Assembly: GCF_027596085.1 (NCBI RefSeq)
Contig: NC_072458.1
Location: 17,034,433-17,098,432, forward strand
DNA length: 64,000 nucleotides
Reading direction: 5' to 3'
From: Anoplopoma fimbria
Lineage: Eukaryota > Chordata > Actinopteri > Perciformes > Anoplopomatidae
Both the position numbers and the translations under genes were made by a program. A model generated the notes under the pieces. The model was not told the origin of the DNA. It did no database searches and saw nothing but the letters and a program-made list of their open reading frames with translations. Position 1 is the first letter of the stretch. Each line of letters opens with the position of its first letter. Of the stretch, positions 53,206-64,000 are shown in pieces.

Positions 53206-54239
53206 GTTAAAAAAAGCAAAACATGTTATTATACTGACCTACATTAAGTAATGTTTAGGATTATGAATAAAGAAAATATACAGTTTGAAGAATCATAAAA
53301 AATATGTAGTTTGTGCTGAATCAGAAATTTAACTTGAGAAAAGTTATTAAAAATGCCTGTAACAAAATTTGTGTTTAATTCAAAAGTAAAAACTATACTT
53401 AGATGTAATAAGTGTATATACATTTAAGTAATTATCAGGTTTTTAAAAAACGTAAAGTTACTACAAAGTTACTCCAAAGTTAAACTTTTAGTAACAGCAA
53501 AAACTATACTGTACATTTCCATATCCAAGTGTTGTTCCAAAATCAGCTAAATATCTTTAAATCTGAACATTTTCATGTCAAACTTTTCAAGTATTTCCCC
53601 CACAGTGCTTGCCAGGATTGAAAAGCCTTTAAACCATAGTGTGAAGTCTCCACTGACAGCCAGGCTAATGGAATTCTTTAGGTAATGTTAACTGCCCTTG
53701 ATGGGTAAAACAGGACTAAACCACAAAGGACTGCTGCACTGCTCTCTGTGGGCTGAAACGCTCAGAAATGCTGCACTTGTGGCTCCAGCCCAATCAGAAA
53801 TGCCATAACTGACATTTCCTACGAAGCTGTCGAAGCCACAACTCCTCCTGGGGTATAACTGATTGGGATGTGGCCACACATTGAACACATTTGCACATTT
53901 TTGACACATTTAGATCATGAGAGCAGCAGTGTTCCTATTAGCATTAAGCTCCGTTTTACAGTAATGGATACCAATGGCAACCTAAAATCATGCATGGTGC
54001 ACAGTCAAAATGTATCCGTCTGAAGTTGTTCTACTACAAGTTTTGCTGGAGTTTTGACCCGTTTTGGGGAGTTTTACGATCTACAATTGGAAACGTACAC
54101 ATAGTTGGTATGACTGATTCCAGTAAAGATTCAGTATATTCAAATTTGTATACAGCTTGCTGCAAAATAAATACTTCATGTTGAGAACTATTTTCGGAAA
54201 CTAGGGGGGGATTTGTACTTTAGACCAAAGTATTGGCCT

Positions 54240-54302
54240 ACGATAAGATAAAATAAGATATCATAATCCTTTATTTGTCCCGCAGCGGGGAAATTTGCAA
54301 TA
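54240..54302 (-). mobile_element. Non-LTR retrotransposon 3'-tail-like fragment
   Basis: Degenerate AAGATA repeats followed by CCTTTATTTGTCCCGCAGCG and GGGAAATTTGCA. I recall this motif from the ends of a common fish retroelement; the family cannot be named with confidence. The tail repeat on the left implies minus orientation. Confidence 0.45.
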
Positions 54303-54837
54303 CTTATAGTATACTACTTATACTATCCTTATAAGTTAGAAGGACTGCCAGAAAAGTTACGGTTTGCTTGCGATTTATTGGCAAAGGGAAAACTGTTTGG
54401 AACGTACTGATAACTGGGATAACCTTTTGCCAAATAAATAGCCCCTAATAATGTCAACAGTGTTTTATTTGTGGATTATCCAATGAAAGAAGGAAAAATA
54501 TATATTGTGGGAATAAATGTTGCTGTTTAGTTTTTCAAATGTTTTATTTTACTGCTGCAGGAAAATTCTAGTCACCTTTACTGTCCTGAGGTCGTGCAAA
54601 TTCCAGCGGAAGTTATTACAAAAGTCCCACACATAAAACCAATCTGTTTTTTGAAAAATGACCCTTTCAAACATGTTTGTAGTCACTTTAACCCACAATT
54701 AGTTTACTTTCACCAGTGAGTTAACAGGTGATGAGGTGCAAAGCTTAAGTATTGTTGCTATGGTTACCTGCAGTTTAATGGACCCAAATGGCTGCCTTAT
54801 TCCAACCTCCCAATCATACGCCGCAATAAATCATAAT

Positions 54838-55201
54838 CCATCCATCCATCTTCCGTTACCGCTTATCCAGTTAAGGGTCGCGGGGGTGCTGGAGCCGATC
54901 CCAGCTCTCAATGGGCGAAGGCAGGGTACACCCTGGACAGGTCGCCAGCCTATCACAGGGCAGACATATATAGACAGACAACCACTCACACTCACATTCA
55001 CACCTACGGGCAATTTCATAGTCATCAATTAACCTAAGCTGCATGTCTTTGGACTGGGAGGAAGCCGGAGAACCCGGAGAGAACCCACGCTGACAACATG
55101 CAAACTCCACACAGAAGGTTGTCCGGCCTGGGAATTGAACCCGGGCCCCTCTTGCTGTGAGGCGACAGTGCTAACCACTACACCACCGTGCAGCTGTATA
55201 C
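54838..55201 (-). mobile_element. tRNA-derived SINE with L2-like 3' end, flanked by an 8-bp target-site duplication
   Basis: Read on the minus strand, the element has an A-box-like TGTAGTGGTTAGCA (55169-55182) and a B-box GGTTCAATTCC (55131-55141). These are followed by a conserved body (GTGTGGAGTTTGCATG, CCAAAGACATGCA), a tail region (CTGGCGACCTGTCCAGGGTG, GCTGGGATCGGCTCCAGCAC) and a terminal (GGAT)n run. ATCATAAT occurs directly on both sides (54830-54837 and 55202-55209), a good target-site duplication. Open frames crossing it are not genes. Confidence 0.85.
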
Positions 55202-55475
55202 ATCATAATGAATGACAAATATCGGCCGGGGAACATCTGCAAGACAGTACAACACTTGACCCCCTCGAAAAAAGCCTCACAGATTGTCCGAGCTGCAGGC
55301 TAAACTGTTGATATAATAAATATTAAACAAGTGATGTCAAGCGGAGGAGGATGTTTTAGTGTAACGTCTCTGTAGGCATTGGTTTTTGTGTAGGTGTCAG
55401 CGAGCCAAGTATCTCTTCACTTCAAGAGGCATCACACATATTGATCAACAGCGCTGTGCATCCAAAAAGGCCTAC

Positions 55476-55477
<2 letters not shown>

Positions 55478-55554
<77 letters not shown>
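55478..55554 (+). repeat. (TG)n microsatellite, 77 bp
   Basis: Perfect TG run between CCTACAC and CACGCTT. Confidence 0.95.
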
Positions 55555-55555
<1 letters not shown>

Positions 55556-56053
55556 ACGCTTTTGACACGTAGCAGTCCCACAGTACAGCAGTGTAGGAGT
55601 AGCTAATCCAAATGCCTCAGTGCTTATAGGAGATGACCTACAGTTGAGCCGCTAAAATCTCACCCACTTTTCAGGCACAGTGCGCCGGTACCGCAATTTT
55701 CTCCCATTGTTGTGAAGAATTATAACTGATTGTTGGATTTTATCACGATTCAGCTCCAGTGATGAACCCCCCCTCTTGGGTGATGGCTTCCAAAGTTTGA
55801 TTTATGCAAAGCCACTGCGGGGAAAAGTCAACTAAATCCCGACTGGTGAATGTGCAGTTGTTTCTCTGAGAGGTGAAGCACGTTCCTGGAAGCGGTGTCA
55901 AGTCGCGGCAACTCTGAGCAGCGATGATAGAGCGAGTCCGTAATTAAGAGCAGATAAACAGAAATGTAAATGGGAAGTGGAACTTTACAGGCAGACACGC
56001 TGCTTGATGTTTCTGCCTGGAAATTGAGTTGCTTTCAAACGGCAAGGAAGTGA

Positions 56054-56056
<3 letters not shown>

Positions 56057-56129
<73 letters not shown>
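56057..56129 (+). repeat. (TG)n microsatellite, 73 bp
   Basis: Perfect TG run some 500 bp from the previous one. Confidence 0.95.
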
Positions 56130-56130
<1 letters not shown>

Positions 56131-59100
56131 TGGTGTCGGGTTACTTGATTAAACTGGAAGAATGCCTAATTACATCAAACACAGCTCGCTTGGATGAATA
56201 TTTGTGTGTTCAAATACACTGAGGCTACATCTGCAAGCTTTAGATAAAGATTTATCTGAAAAAAAAAATGTGATTCTAATTACCATCTGCAAATGAGATT
56301 CTCACTTTCAGTCTGCAGTTGTACTTTTTTTGGACACTGTTCTTGTGACATGTTGTTATACAGTAAATTCAGTTGCGTCCCAAATGGACCGTGTTTTTCC
56401 CTCCACTGTTTGAAGTTTTCAGTCAACAATTTCAGTCTCCAAGTGAACAGAGCGGCAGCGAGCAGGCTTGGGTGACTCAGCTACACATAAATTGAATTAA
56501 CCTCAAATAAAAGTGTCTGTTGCTGCTTTTTTGTCCCATAATAGTGATTCAAACTACATGCAGTGAAGTAGTTTTTCACGGACACAGACATTTGTGACTG
56601 TTATGAAAAGAAATGGTCAAAAGGTCCACTATAAGCTTCTACAGGCTACAATGGTTATTGAGTTAATGTGCACCAATCTGCAACAAAAACACCAGAAAGG
56701 GGAACAAAAAATAACAATTTACTTTGCCTCCACAAGTGAAGCAACTGATCAATATAAATTAAATATACATAAATAATTTAATCTATTATAATGAACTAAC
56801 TTTGAGGACATTTCAGTCCATAATTTTAAAGAAACTGCATACATGCTGGTGAGCCTAAGCCTTTAAACATAAAGACCTTCTTGAAGCAAAACATTGTTAT
56901 AATTTTCACTTAATTCATTTTTATTCAGGAACAATCAAGAAATTGCTCAACATCAACTCCACCACTTTCAACTTGTTGCTGTGGCCGTGTCAGCGCATGC
57001 AAGCTAACAGCTAGCTTGGTGGTTAGCAAAAATATGGAGGTAGACATATGTTTTTTATGCTTTCCCTCACTGTTAATTACCTCGTCACCTCAATCCCAAT
57101 GGAATAGAGCACAATCGCTCCTGTCTTTCCATCAGGGCGGTCATCAAACACACCAAAGATGAATTATCCTCTGAGGACCCTGAATAATATCTTGGCAATC
57201 TGGTAGATAGATGTTTGCCTAAGTTTTATTGTCTGGTCATATCAGCAATCAACATGGCTAAATATCTCAAGAGAAATTTGTTTGTTTCAATGAAATTGCT
57301 GCAAATCATTAGATTATTCGTGCAGCTGAATTGTTTCGCATTGCACTAAAATTTTGTGAACTGTGACATGCAAATGAACACAGTTGACCAGCAACAAACG
57401 CCCCAAAAGAGCAAACCTTCGAGATAGCGGAGAGGTGGGAAGTCTAAAGCTTTGTTGCACAGTCCGTCAGTGGCTGCTGGTGATTATTTGCCCTGGTGGG
57501 GCTACAGGCACTGAGCCATATCATTAACATATTGCTTTGTACACTAAGCTTTGACTCCAAATAGAATACTTTTGCATTTACTCAACAATTGAATCAGATA
57601 AACAAACATTCCATCCAACAGCTCAGCTTTTCTACTTAATGTGTCTCTTCTCTCACAAAGCAGAGGCATCTTCTAGAAAACAAAAACACCTGAAGTTGAT
57701 TTAAATTGAATTATTTGCATTCAACGTCAATGCTGAATGCTCTTACACGAGGACAAGGCCACTTCGTTGTGTGACCAGGGCTTTAGACAGACATTGATTT
57801 TAATCACCATCCTCAGCTCCTTTTGATAACAAAGAGAAATAATCAAAAGAACCCCAAAGGCTCCCATTTTACTGTCCTCTGAGATAATATATTCAAGGTT
57901 ATGTGACCAACAAAAAGCTTATCTGTGGAGCTGTCCGAATATGCAGAATGATATACAGACTCATGTCTACGTTACCAAATTACATCACCAGTTATTTGGA
58001 ATATGTTTCACGTAGGGAGGATATGCACATCATATTTTTTCAACTCTGTGAAGAGATTACTGCAAGGTCCGGGAGAAAAAAAATCAAGGGTCACAGCTGC
58101 TCCACAGAATGGATTGTCCAGGTTATTATTTGTGTTTGCATTCATTCTAGAAGAGATTCAATGTCTTAAATCCCATATCAGACACAGAATCAGTACCAGG
58201 AGAGAGAGCAAGAATGTGTTTTCTAATCGCAAAGCACTTCAGTCAATGAATGTCTTTGATGTCACATATCATGTTCCTTGTTATGCAAATAGTTCCTTGT
58301 TAGAAACTCAATGAGGATAATTTATCTGCCCGTATCTGGATTTCTGCTGTGAATACGTAAAATGAGAAAGATTAAGGAGAAAATAAATAAATAAAAAGGA
58401 GAAGGAGGTGTGAAAATGAGAGATTTGGGGAGCATATTGTCTCACAGAATGGAAAGCTGTGAAATACTTTAATTTACCACTGAAATGATTTTCCACTTCT
58501 CCTGTATGTGTTCTCGGTTAGTCACTGATACCTTGTACATCGCAGCTCCACAGGGATAAATTGGCGGAAGCAGATATTTATATATATACTCCATCTTTTC
58601 TCACTTTTCTTTTTGAAAGTGTGAGGATATTGAAAATGAAGTTGAAGATGTCACAGATCACCATGGTCAGCTGAATAGGCCTGCACACGCCGTGCTTTGT
58701 ATAACAAAATGGTTTTCTCAGACGGCCATTCCACTTTTATAAGAGCTAAGAAATGGAGCTGAAGTTCAGACATGTGTAATGGAGATAAAGGTCCTGACAT
58801 ACACACATATTTTCTTCATAATGAAGAGGAATATTAGCATGGCACAAACGCTTTCAACAGAGATGACCATTTTAAAATAAACTGTGATCGCTTTTGTACA
58901 CAATTGTAAAGCATTGCAGAGGGATGCAACTATGTCAAGGCAGGTGGGTTACTCAGGACACGAAGAAACACACTGTTGAGTGGGAAGTTGTTTGGAAGAA
59001 CTGTTCTCCAGAAAGCTGCAAGCAGCAATACAGGGGGCCAAGCCACCGGCCTGTTCTGAATAGGCACTGCACTTGTGAAAGAATAATTCTGATCAATTAC

Positions 59101-59639
59101 AACTTATTTTTATAGTTTTATTCGTATTGGTAATGATGAAAACAGGCAGTCAAACAATCAGGCAGTTTTTAAGCTAACCTTCCGGTTGGCCAAAGTTATT
59201 TAGAGGTTAAAACAAATATATTTATTTATTTTGGGGGGATTTTCTGATCCATTGTAAACATTCATCTTATGTTACATTCTGTTTTCTGTGATCCACCGAC
59301 CTGCTGTAATTTTCATGTTTATTCAGTTTATTTCCAGGTTTATAACAGAATACTGTTATGCTAACTTTAACATTTACCTCCAAAGGAAGTGGTTTGGAAA
59401 AGAAGAACAGTCAGGATGGACCTAAGATATTCTCCAAAAATAGCATTAAAAAAGTAATCAGTATTAACTTAATCAGATCGTAATTTGACAATCAACATCT
59501 CTCCATAAATGCCATTCACTGTCCTTGGTTCTGAAGTGTCTGCTGCCAGTGTTAGCTCGGCTGTGTGCTTCCATGATGTGGACTATGGCAGGCATTTATG
59601 AAATGTTGTTGCTATCTGAAGGTCCCTCTTTGTTGTAAC

Positions 59640-59900
59640 AGAGGGGGGTGAGACGGAAACTGCGGGGTGCGCTAGCTGGCTCATTGTTGTCTCATTTGTG
59701 GTTGGAGAAACAGTAAATTCATCAAAAGAATTGCTCCATATTGCTATTTTCTAAGCTACTGTAGCTGTCATAGGGACGCTTAATGAAAAACAGCAGTTAT
59801 ACAAAATTAGCAAGATTGTGAACATAGTGGAGCATTTAGCAGCTGAGCCTGATAGTTCCTGCAGGCGTTGGTGACTCAGGGAGACTAAATCAGAGCTGAA
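59640..59900 (+). repeat. Probable interspersed repeat
   Basis: Blocks such as GTGAACATAGTGGAGCATTT, AGCAGCTGAGCC, GATAGTTCCTGCAGG and GGAGACTAAATCAGAGCTGA resemble a non-coding teleost repeat I recall. Boundaries are uncertain. Confidence 0.45.
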
Positions 59901-61754
59901 AAGAGAACGACGGATTCAAAATGATTCCAGTCACATGCCACCAAATCAGCGTATTGACTGGAATTGTTTGCCAAGGAACACCTAAGAAAAACTAATGTAG
60001 TTTAATGCAAATGTAAGTATGAGTGTTCAGTTATTGTTCAAAGTTAGTTGATTTAACTGTACAGTAATCTTTGAGGATGCAGTTTGTTTGTGGCGCTGTG
60101 TAATTGTATTGCAAAATACCCAACTTATTTCTATTATTATATCCACCCCATTATTTATTTACAGACACCTCTCTGTATAACACAATACAGTTGAACAGCA
60201 CCACCAACCAGGTAAGATTTACTGCAGAACTGTTGCCTTTGACAGCATTAGTATAAGCTGTATAGGCGCTTTAATTGACAGAAAATCCATGCTGTGAACA
60301 TCCCCCGAACCATCGTCTGTGGGTCTGTGTCCAAAGCTGCTAAATGTCTGTGATAATGAGAGCTGCAGAACAGGTGGGATCAATGTGCTGACACTCATAC
60401 ATTTTGCAGGGAGGCCTGCCAAGGACAGAGAGACTTGATCTCTTGTGAATGTTCCTGCTCCCTTGCAGGTACAACAATGACACTGGAAATGAAGAGGTGT
60501 CAACTTGACAAGTTCAAATCCACTTCCCACACAGTCTACCCCTCTTTCTCTGAGGCTAATCTGCAACTCAAATACACTGTGTGACATACTATATAGGTAA
60601 AAAAATGTTTACTCCAGAGAGAGTATAATCTGTCGGCTGCTGGTTTTCCTGGTGCTATATCCACTGAGTTATCATCCCCAGCCATCATAACAGATGTTTC
60701 ATCAGCTAGGCACTCTGCCCACTATAAAGAAAAATATCCACTTTACAAGAGCAAGCCATGAAACATATGGCTGATCAGGCATTCCAGCACCTTCTACTTC
60801 ATTCTGTGGGCTCTCTGGCTGCATATTTGACTTTAAATCACCCAGCAGCCCTTCTCCCTTTTCCCTTTTTATTTTCTGACTCTGAACTTTTGGATTGTGA
60901 CAAATTGATGGGGTTGCGGCGAAAGGATTTCACAATGCTATAAGTTACGGCGGGCGAAAGCCTTAAAACAATGGGCCATTAGCATTTTTAGCCCCCATCC
61001 ATCAGCAGGCAGTGCCAGCCTTTGGCAGCCATTCATCACATCCGTGCCACCGAGCAGGCAGGCCTTCAGGCCCCCGCTGCACTGCTTATAAAGAGATGTA
61101 TGAATGCAACATGAACACGGTGGGCTAAGATAAAGACTGATATAGCACAATTCAACCGTGACCGTGAAGATCAATGTGTTAAAAGAAAACTATGACAACA
61201 TGACTGATAGTTTTAATACAAGCAGTGAATAAGCAGCCGGCGTGTGGAGGTTAGCTTCGCGTGTTTATTGTTGTAAAGTGTGACTATAATATGATGCACT
61301 GTAAAAGCCACTAAAAGCAGCGGCGTGCCTTCCCGGGGTGTAAAGTCTTAGGAGGCTGCTTCAGACTGTTTTAATGCACACTGTTTGATGCAGGTTAAGT
61401 TCCTCACACAGCAGTCTGTTTGTCTCAGAGCTCAGTTTAGTCGGGGACTCTGAGCCAGCGGCTGCTAGAGCGCCTGTCCATTAAGCTAGCTCTGGGGAGA
61501 GACTAAAAATTAACCTTAATGGACACTTTTCTCTTTGAATACTAACAAGGGGCGCTTTGCTAAGTACCGCCGTGTCTCTCCTACTGTGTGTTTGGCTATT
61601 CTCAATTATTTATTTCGCCACAGAGGAGTCAATGTGTTGAGAGTCGCCAAGCCGACAGACAGCCTCCAAGGGTGTAGTGACTCCGCCAGGGCCGCTAACT
61701 CGCAAAAACCCGCCTCTCCTCGCCATCCCTCTTTACCGCTGAGCAGCTCTCCAT

Positions 61755-62090
61755 AAATGCCAATTAGCAAAAATTTAAAACCAATTAGAGCTGCTTTGTG
61801 CTCAGTAAATCTGATTATTAAAAGCCATGTACATCTTCCGTGCAATCAGCGCCTGATGCTGTACCACAGACAGACTCCCATGCCAAACCTATCAGTCTGC
61901 TATCCAAGCCAGTGACTGCTTCACTACCCTCGGTCCCCCTCGCCTTCTAATCTGACTATAATGACATTTGCGTAAGGCAATGAACAGTGTTGTGCCACGC
62001 TTTTTCTTTCTGAGACTCTGCCACCCACCACACACATCGCAGACATTTTTACGACTCCTGGGTGTAATATTTCCTTCATTTGCATAATGA
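61755..62090. promoter_or_regulatory. Candidate conserved regulatory block with homeobox and octamer motifs
   Basis: Two CCAATTAG homeodomain-type sites lie about 21 bp apart (near 61760 and 61781). Further on is a perfect octamer ATTTGCAT at 62078-62085 followed by AATGA. The stretch has no repeat similarity within the window and balanced composition. This is motif reading only. Confidence 0.3.
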
Positions 62091-63796
62091 TGTCCCCTGT
62101 TTATTATAAACCTGCACATCCATCTCACTAAGGCCCATTGAACAAGCAGTGGATTTGTACAAAATTAGAATGCAAATGGAATGTAATACTGTTGCACTAC
62201 CAGTGATGGGCCAATAAACTGCTTCCCCCCCTACTCCCCTCTTTCCCCAGCAAATAGAAGCACCGTGGACCGCAGTCACACACCTACACAACACTTAAAA
62301 CAACAAAGATGTCATCAATCAAACTTCTGGAATAAAGTTTGCAGCAGAGGTAACATTAAAAATGTTGCAATCAGCAACTTAAACTGCTTTTTTGACATTG
62401 TTGCTGTGTTGTTGACGTGACCTAAAGAGGAGGCTGACTTGCTTCAGAGATAGAAAATCATGCCATCCAAGCATTTTACCGTTAAATCAACAGATGAATT
62501 TATCATGTGAACGAACGATCCATATGAGTGTTAAATCTGTCTCTCATAGCAGTGAAGCCCCTGGCAATGCAAGGACATTTTTTTTGGGGTGGTCAAGGTA
62601 AAATACTTCTAACCGCAGCAGGGTAATATATTCACACAGTAATTAATATGCACACTAGAGAGGCATATTATTTTATGCCTGGTAGTTAGAGTTTTATAGC
62701 GCTTTATCAAATGCGACAGCAAAATAAGAACCCTTTTGATTATACAAAGAAAATGGCATTCCCTCATGAAATATTAATGCTGGTGTTCTATCTTTGTCCC
62801 TTTAGCTGGGTCTGAATATCAACTTTTTGGCACTCAGGCCATGATAGTATGCGCCACAGGGCCCGCTCTCTCCTCCCAAGGCATTTAAATAAGTTTTCTG
62901 GCAAGATAGATTTGACCGAGTCCGTAACGAAATGCGCTGTGACGAATGCTGACTCAGGTGTAGCCCACAAGCAAATCAAGACAAAAATCACTGTTGCAGT
63001 TCAAACCGAACGCTGCCTTTTTATTTTATTTTTCCTCTCTGCTCCAGCGTACTCTGACGATGGCTTCTTATGGAAATGAAAACACAGTGTGTTGATTGGA
63101 TTGAGATCACCCTGCACTGGTCATTTAACATTTTCCCTACCTAAAAGTTTTTTTTTCCTCACAAAGCCAACTTCTGCCTCCCCAGAGAGAGGGACACCTC
63201 AGGGAAAGCATTTCACAGTTGGAATATAATACATTTCAGCATACCATACCAGTAAAAAATACCCAAGGTAATAAATATATGATTCATATTCATGGTATGA
63301 AAAATAATATTCTCATAGGAATTCTATTTTTGAGTGACTTGATTGATTGAATTGGATTGGAAAAAATGAATAACACTGCACTGCTGTCATTACATACCTT
63401 AAAAATCCCAGAGAATGACGAGCATGAAGGCTTTTATCCACTGTGGTCCAAAAAAACAGCAAACAACAAGACAGCAAGTGCAGACAATACAATGGACATA
63501 TGAATCGCAGGCGGAAGGATAGCTATATTAACATGCTCTTATTATCTTGATCATGAAAAGTGAATCTACACTCGAGAGGGAACTTGAGTTCTCAGCCCGG
63601 ATATTAGACTTGCCAATTGTGAAATGCATCAACTGTGGTCATGATCTCAGCATTCCCAGCCAGAGGAAAGAGCTGCAATTTCAAGCAGAAGTCATCTGTT
63701 CTACTACATGTAACAAGCTGTGAAATGTCTTTGAAGCGGTAAAGAGGTCTGCAGTATCATGAGACTTTTTTTTACCCAGGAACCAAATTGACACCA

Positions 63797-63823
63797 ATGG
63801 ACAATGGATTACAGTTTTTGAAG
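63797..63823 (+). other. Possible first coding exon end of a further gene at the right edge
   Basis: An ATG at 63797 opens nine codons (MDNGLQFLK) that run into a perfect donor AAG|GTAAGT at 63824. The frame continues past the window. I do not recognise the protein; it may instead be a non-coding first exon or chance. Confidence 0.2.
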
Positions 63824-64000
63824 GTAAGTAGAGTTCGTACATCTCATGCTTTTCCTTTTATCATTCTTGATACAACTACTTTTGTCGTTTTTTGTTGTGT
63901 TCGCGTACCACACTTCATACAAACTAGTTTTTTAAAGCATACTGTGACCTTTAAGGTGCTCAATTCTAAATTCAGAGCATATATCAGCGAACAACTTTAT

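Larger units (their letters stand above)
46881..63796. other. Gene-poor intergenic DNA right of stathmin
   Basis: No exon with recognisable family motifs is visible on either strand over 17 kb. Contents: an interspersed repeat (48885), AT and TG microsatellites (53172, 55478, 56057), a LINE-tail-like fragment (54240), a tRNA-derived SINE (54838), another repeat (59640) and a possible conserved block (61755-62090). The remaining sequence is AT-rich and unassigned. Confidence 0.55.

Noticed and set aside
54736..55110. Three frames near 100 codons on both strands
   Set aside because: They run through the SINE body.
55131..55182. A tRNA gene
   Set aside because: A- and B-box motifs are present but they belong to the SINE head; no complete cloverleaf is visible.
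60219..60587. 122-codon minus-strand frame
   Set aside because: No conserved motif and no supporting splice or promoter signals.

Overview
The window is vertebrate nuclear DNA, most likely from a ray-finned (percomorph-type) fish. It has small exons with GT-AG introns, very long TG/CA microsatellites, Tc1-type miniature transposons, a tRNA-derived SINE and several repeat types that I recall as widespread in teleosts. There are no bacterial or viral genes. Only three protein-coding genes can be supported, and their exons cover about 1.5 kb of the 64 kb. Nearly all other open frames are chance frames or frames through dinucleotide repeats.

Layout: (1) 93-4274, minus strand: the first six coding exons of a serine incorporator, best matched to serinc2; the gene runs off the left edge. 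Its promoter lies just above 4275. (2) 4275-8150: AT-rich intergenic DNA with a third MITE copy, then a five-unit degenerate tandem array (7092-8149). (3) 8146-8579: a 115-bp tandem duplication, a CTG tract and a GC-rich segment with good splice signals, probably a 5' non-coding exon of the next gene. (4) 8580-25496: probable long first intron, with TA, TG and TC microsatellites and a diverged 245-bp repeat pair. (5) 25509-26924, plus strand: a complete two-exon cAMP-dependent protein kinase inhibitor (PKI, 74 aa, most like PKIB), followed by a 3' UTR with a 107-bp TG tract. (6) 28.1-43.4 kb: no gene found; microsatellites, an old interspersed repeat and a possible solo LTR. (7) 43.4-46.9 kb, plus strand: stathmin 1 (146 aa, four coding exons), with a CCAAT-type promoter and a probable non-coding first exon. 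(8) 46.9-64 kb: gene-poor DNA with a SINE, LINE-tail-like and other repeats, two TG tracts, a possible conserved regulatory block near 61.7-62.1 kb and a possible first exon of another gene at the right edge.

How the genes relate: no operon or cassette is expected in such a genome. The linkage is still informative. SERINC and PKI genes are also neighbours in mammals (SERINC1-PKIB, SERINC3-PKIG), and PKIA lies near STMN2, so SERINC2-PKI-STMN1 looks like another copy of an old vertebrate paralogy group. PKI blocks PKA, and stathmin is a classical PKA substrate; in this stathmin two of the four classical regulatory serines are replaced. I found no convincing undescribed system. The points most worth a second look are the paralogy group, the altered stathmin phosphosites, the A-B-A-B-A array beside the likely PKI promoter, and the duplicated 245-bp block upstream of PKI.
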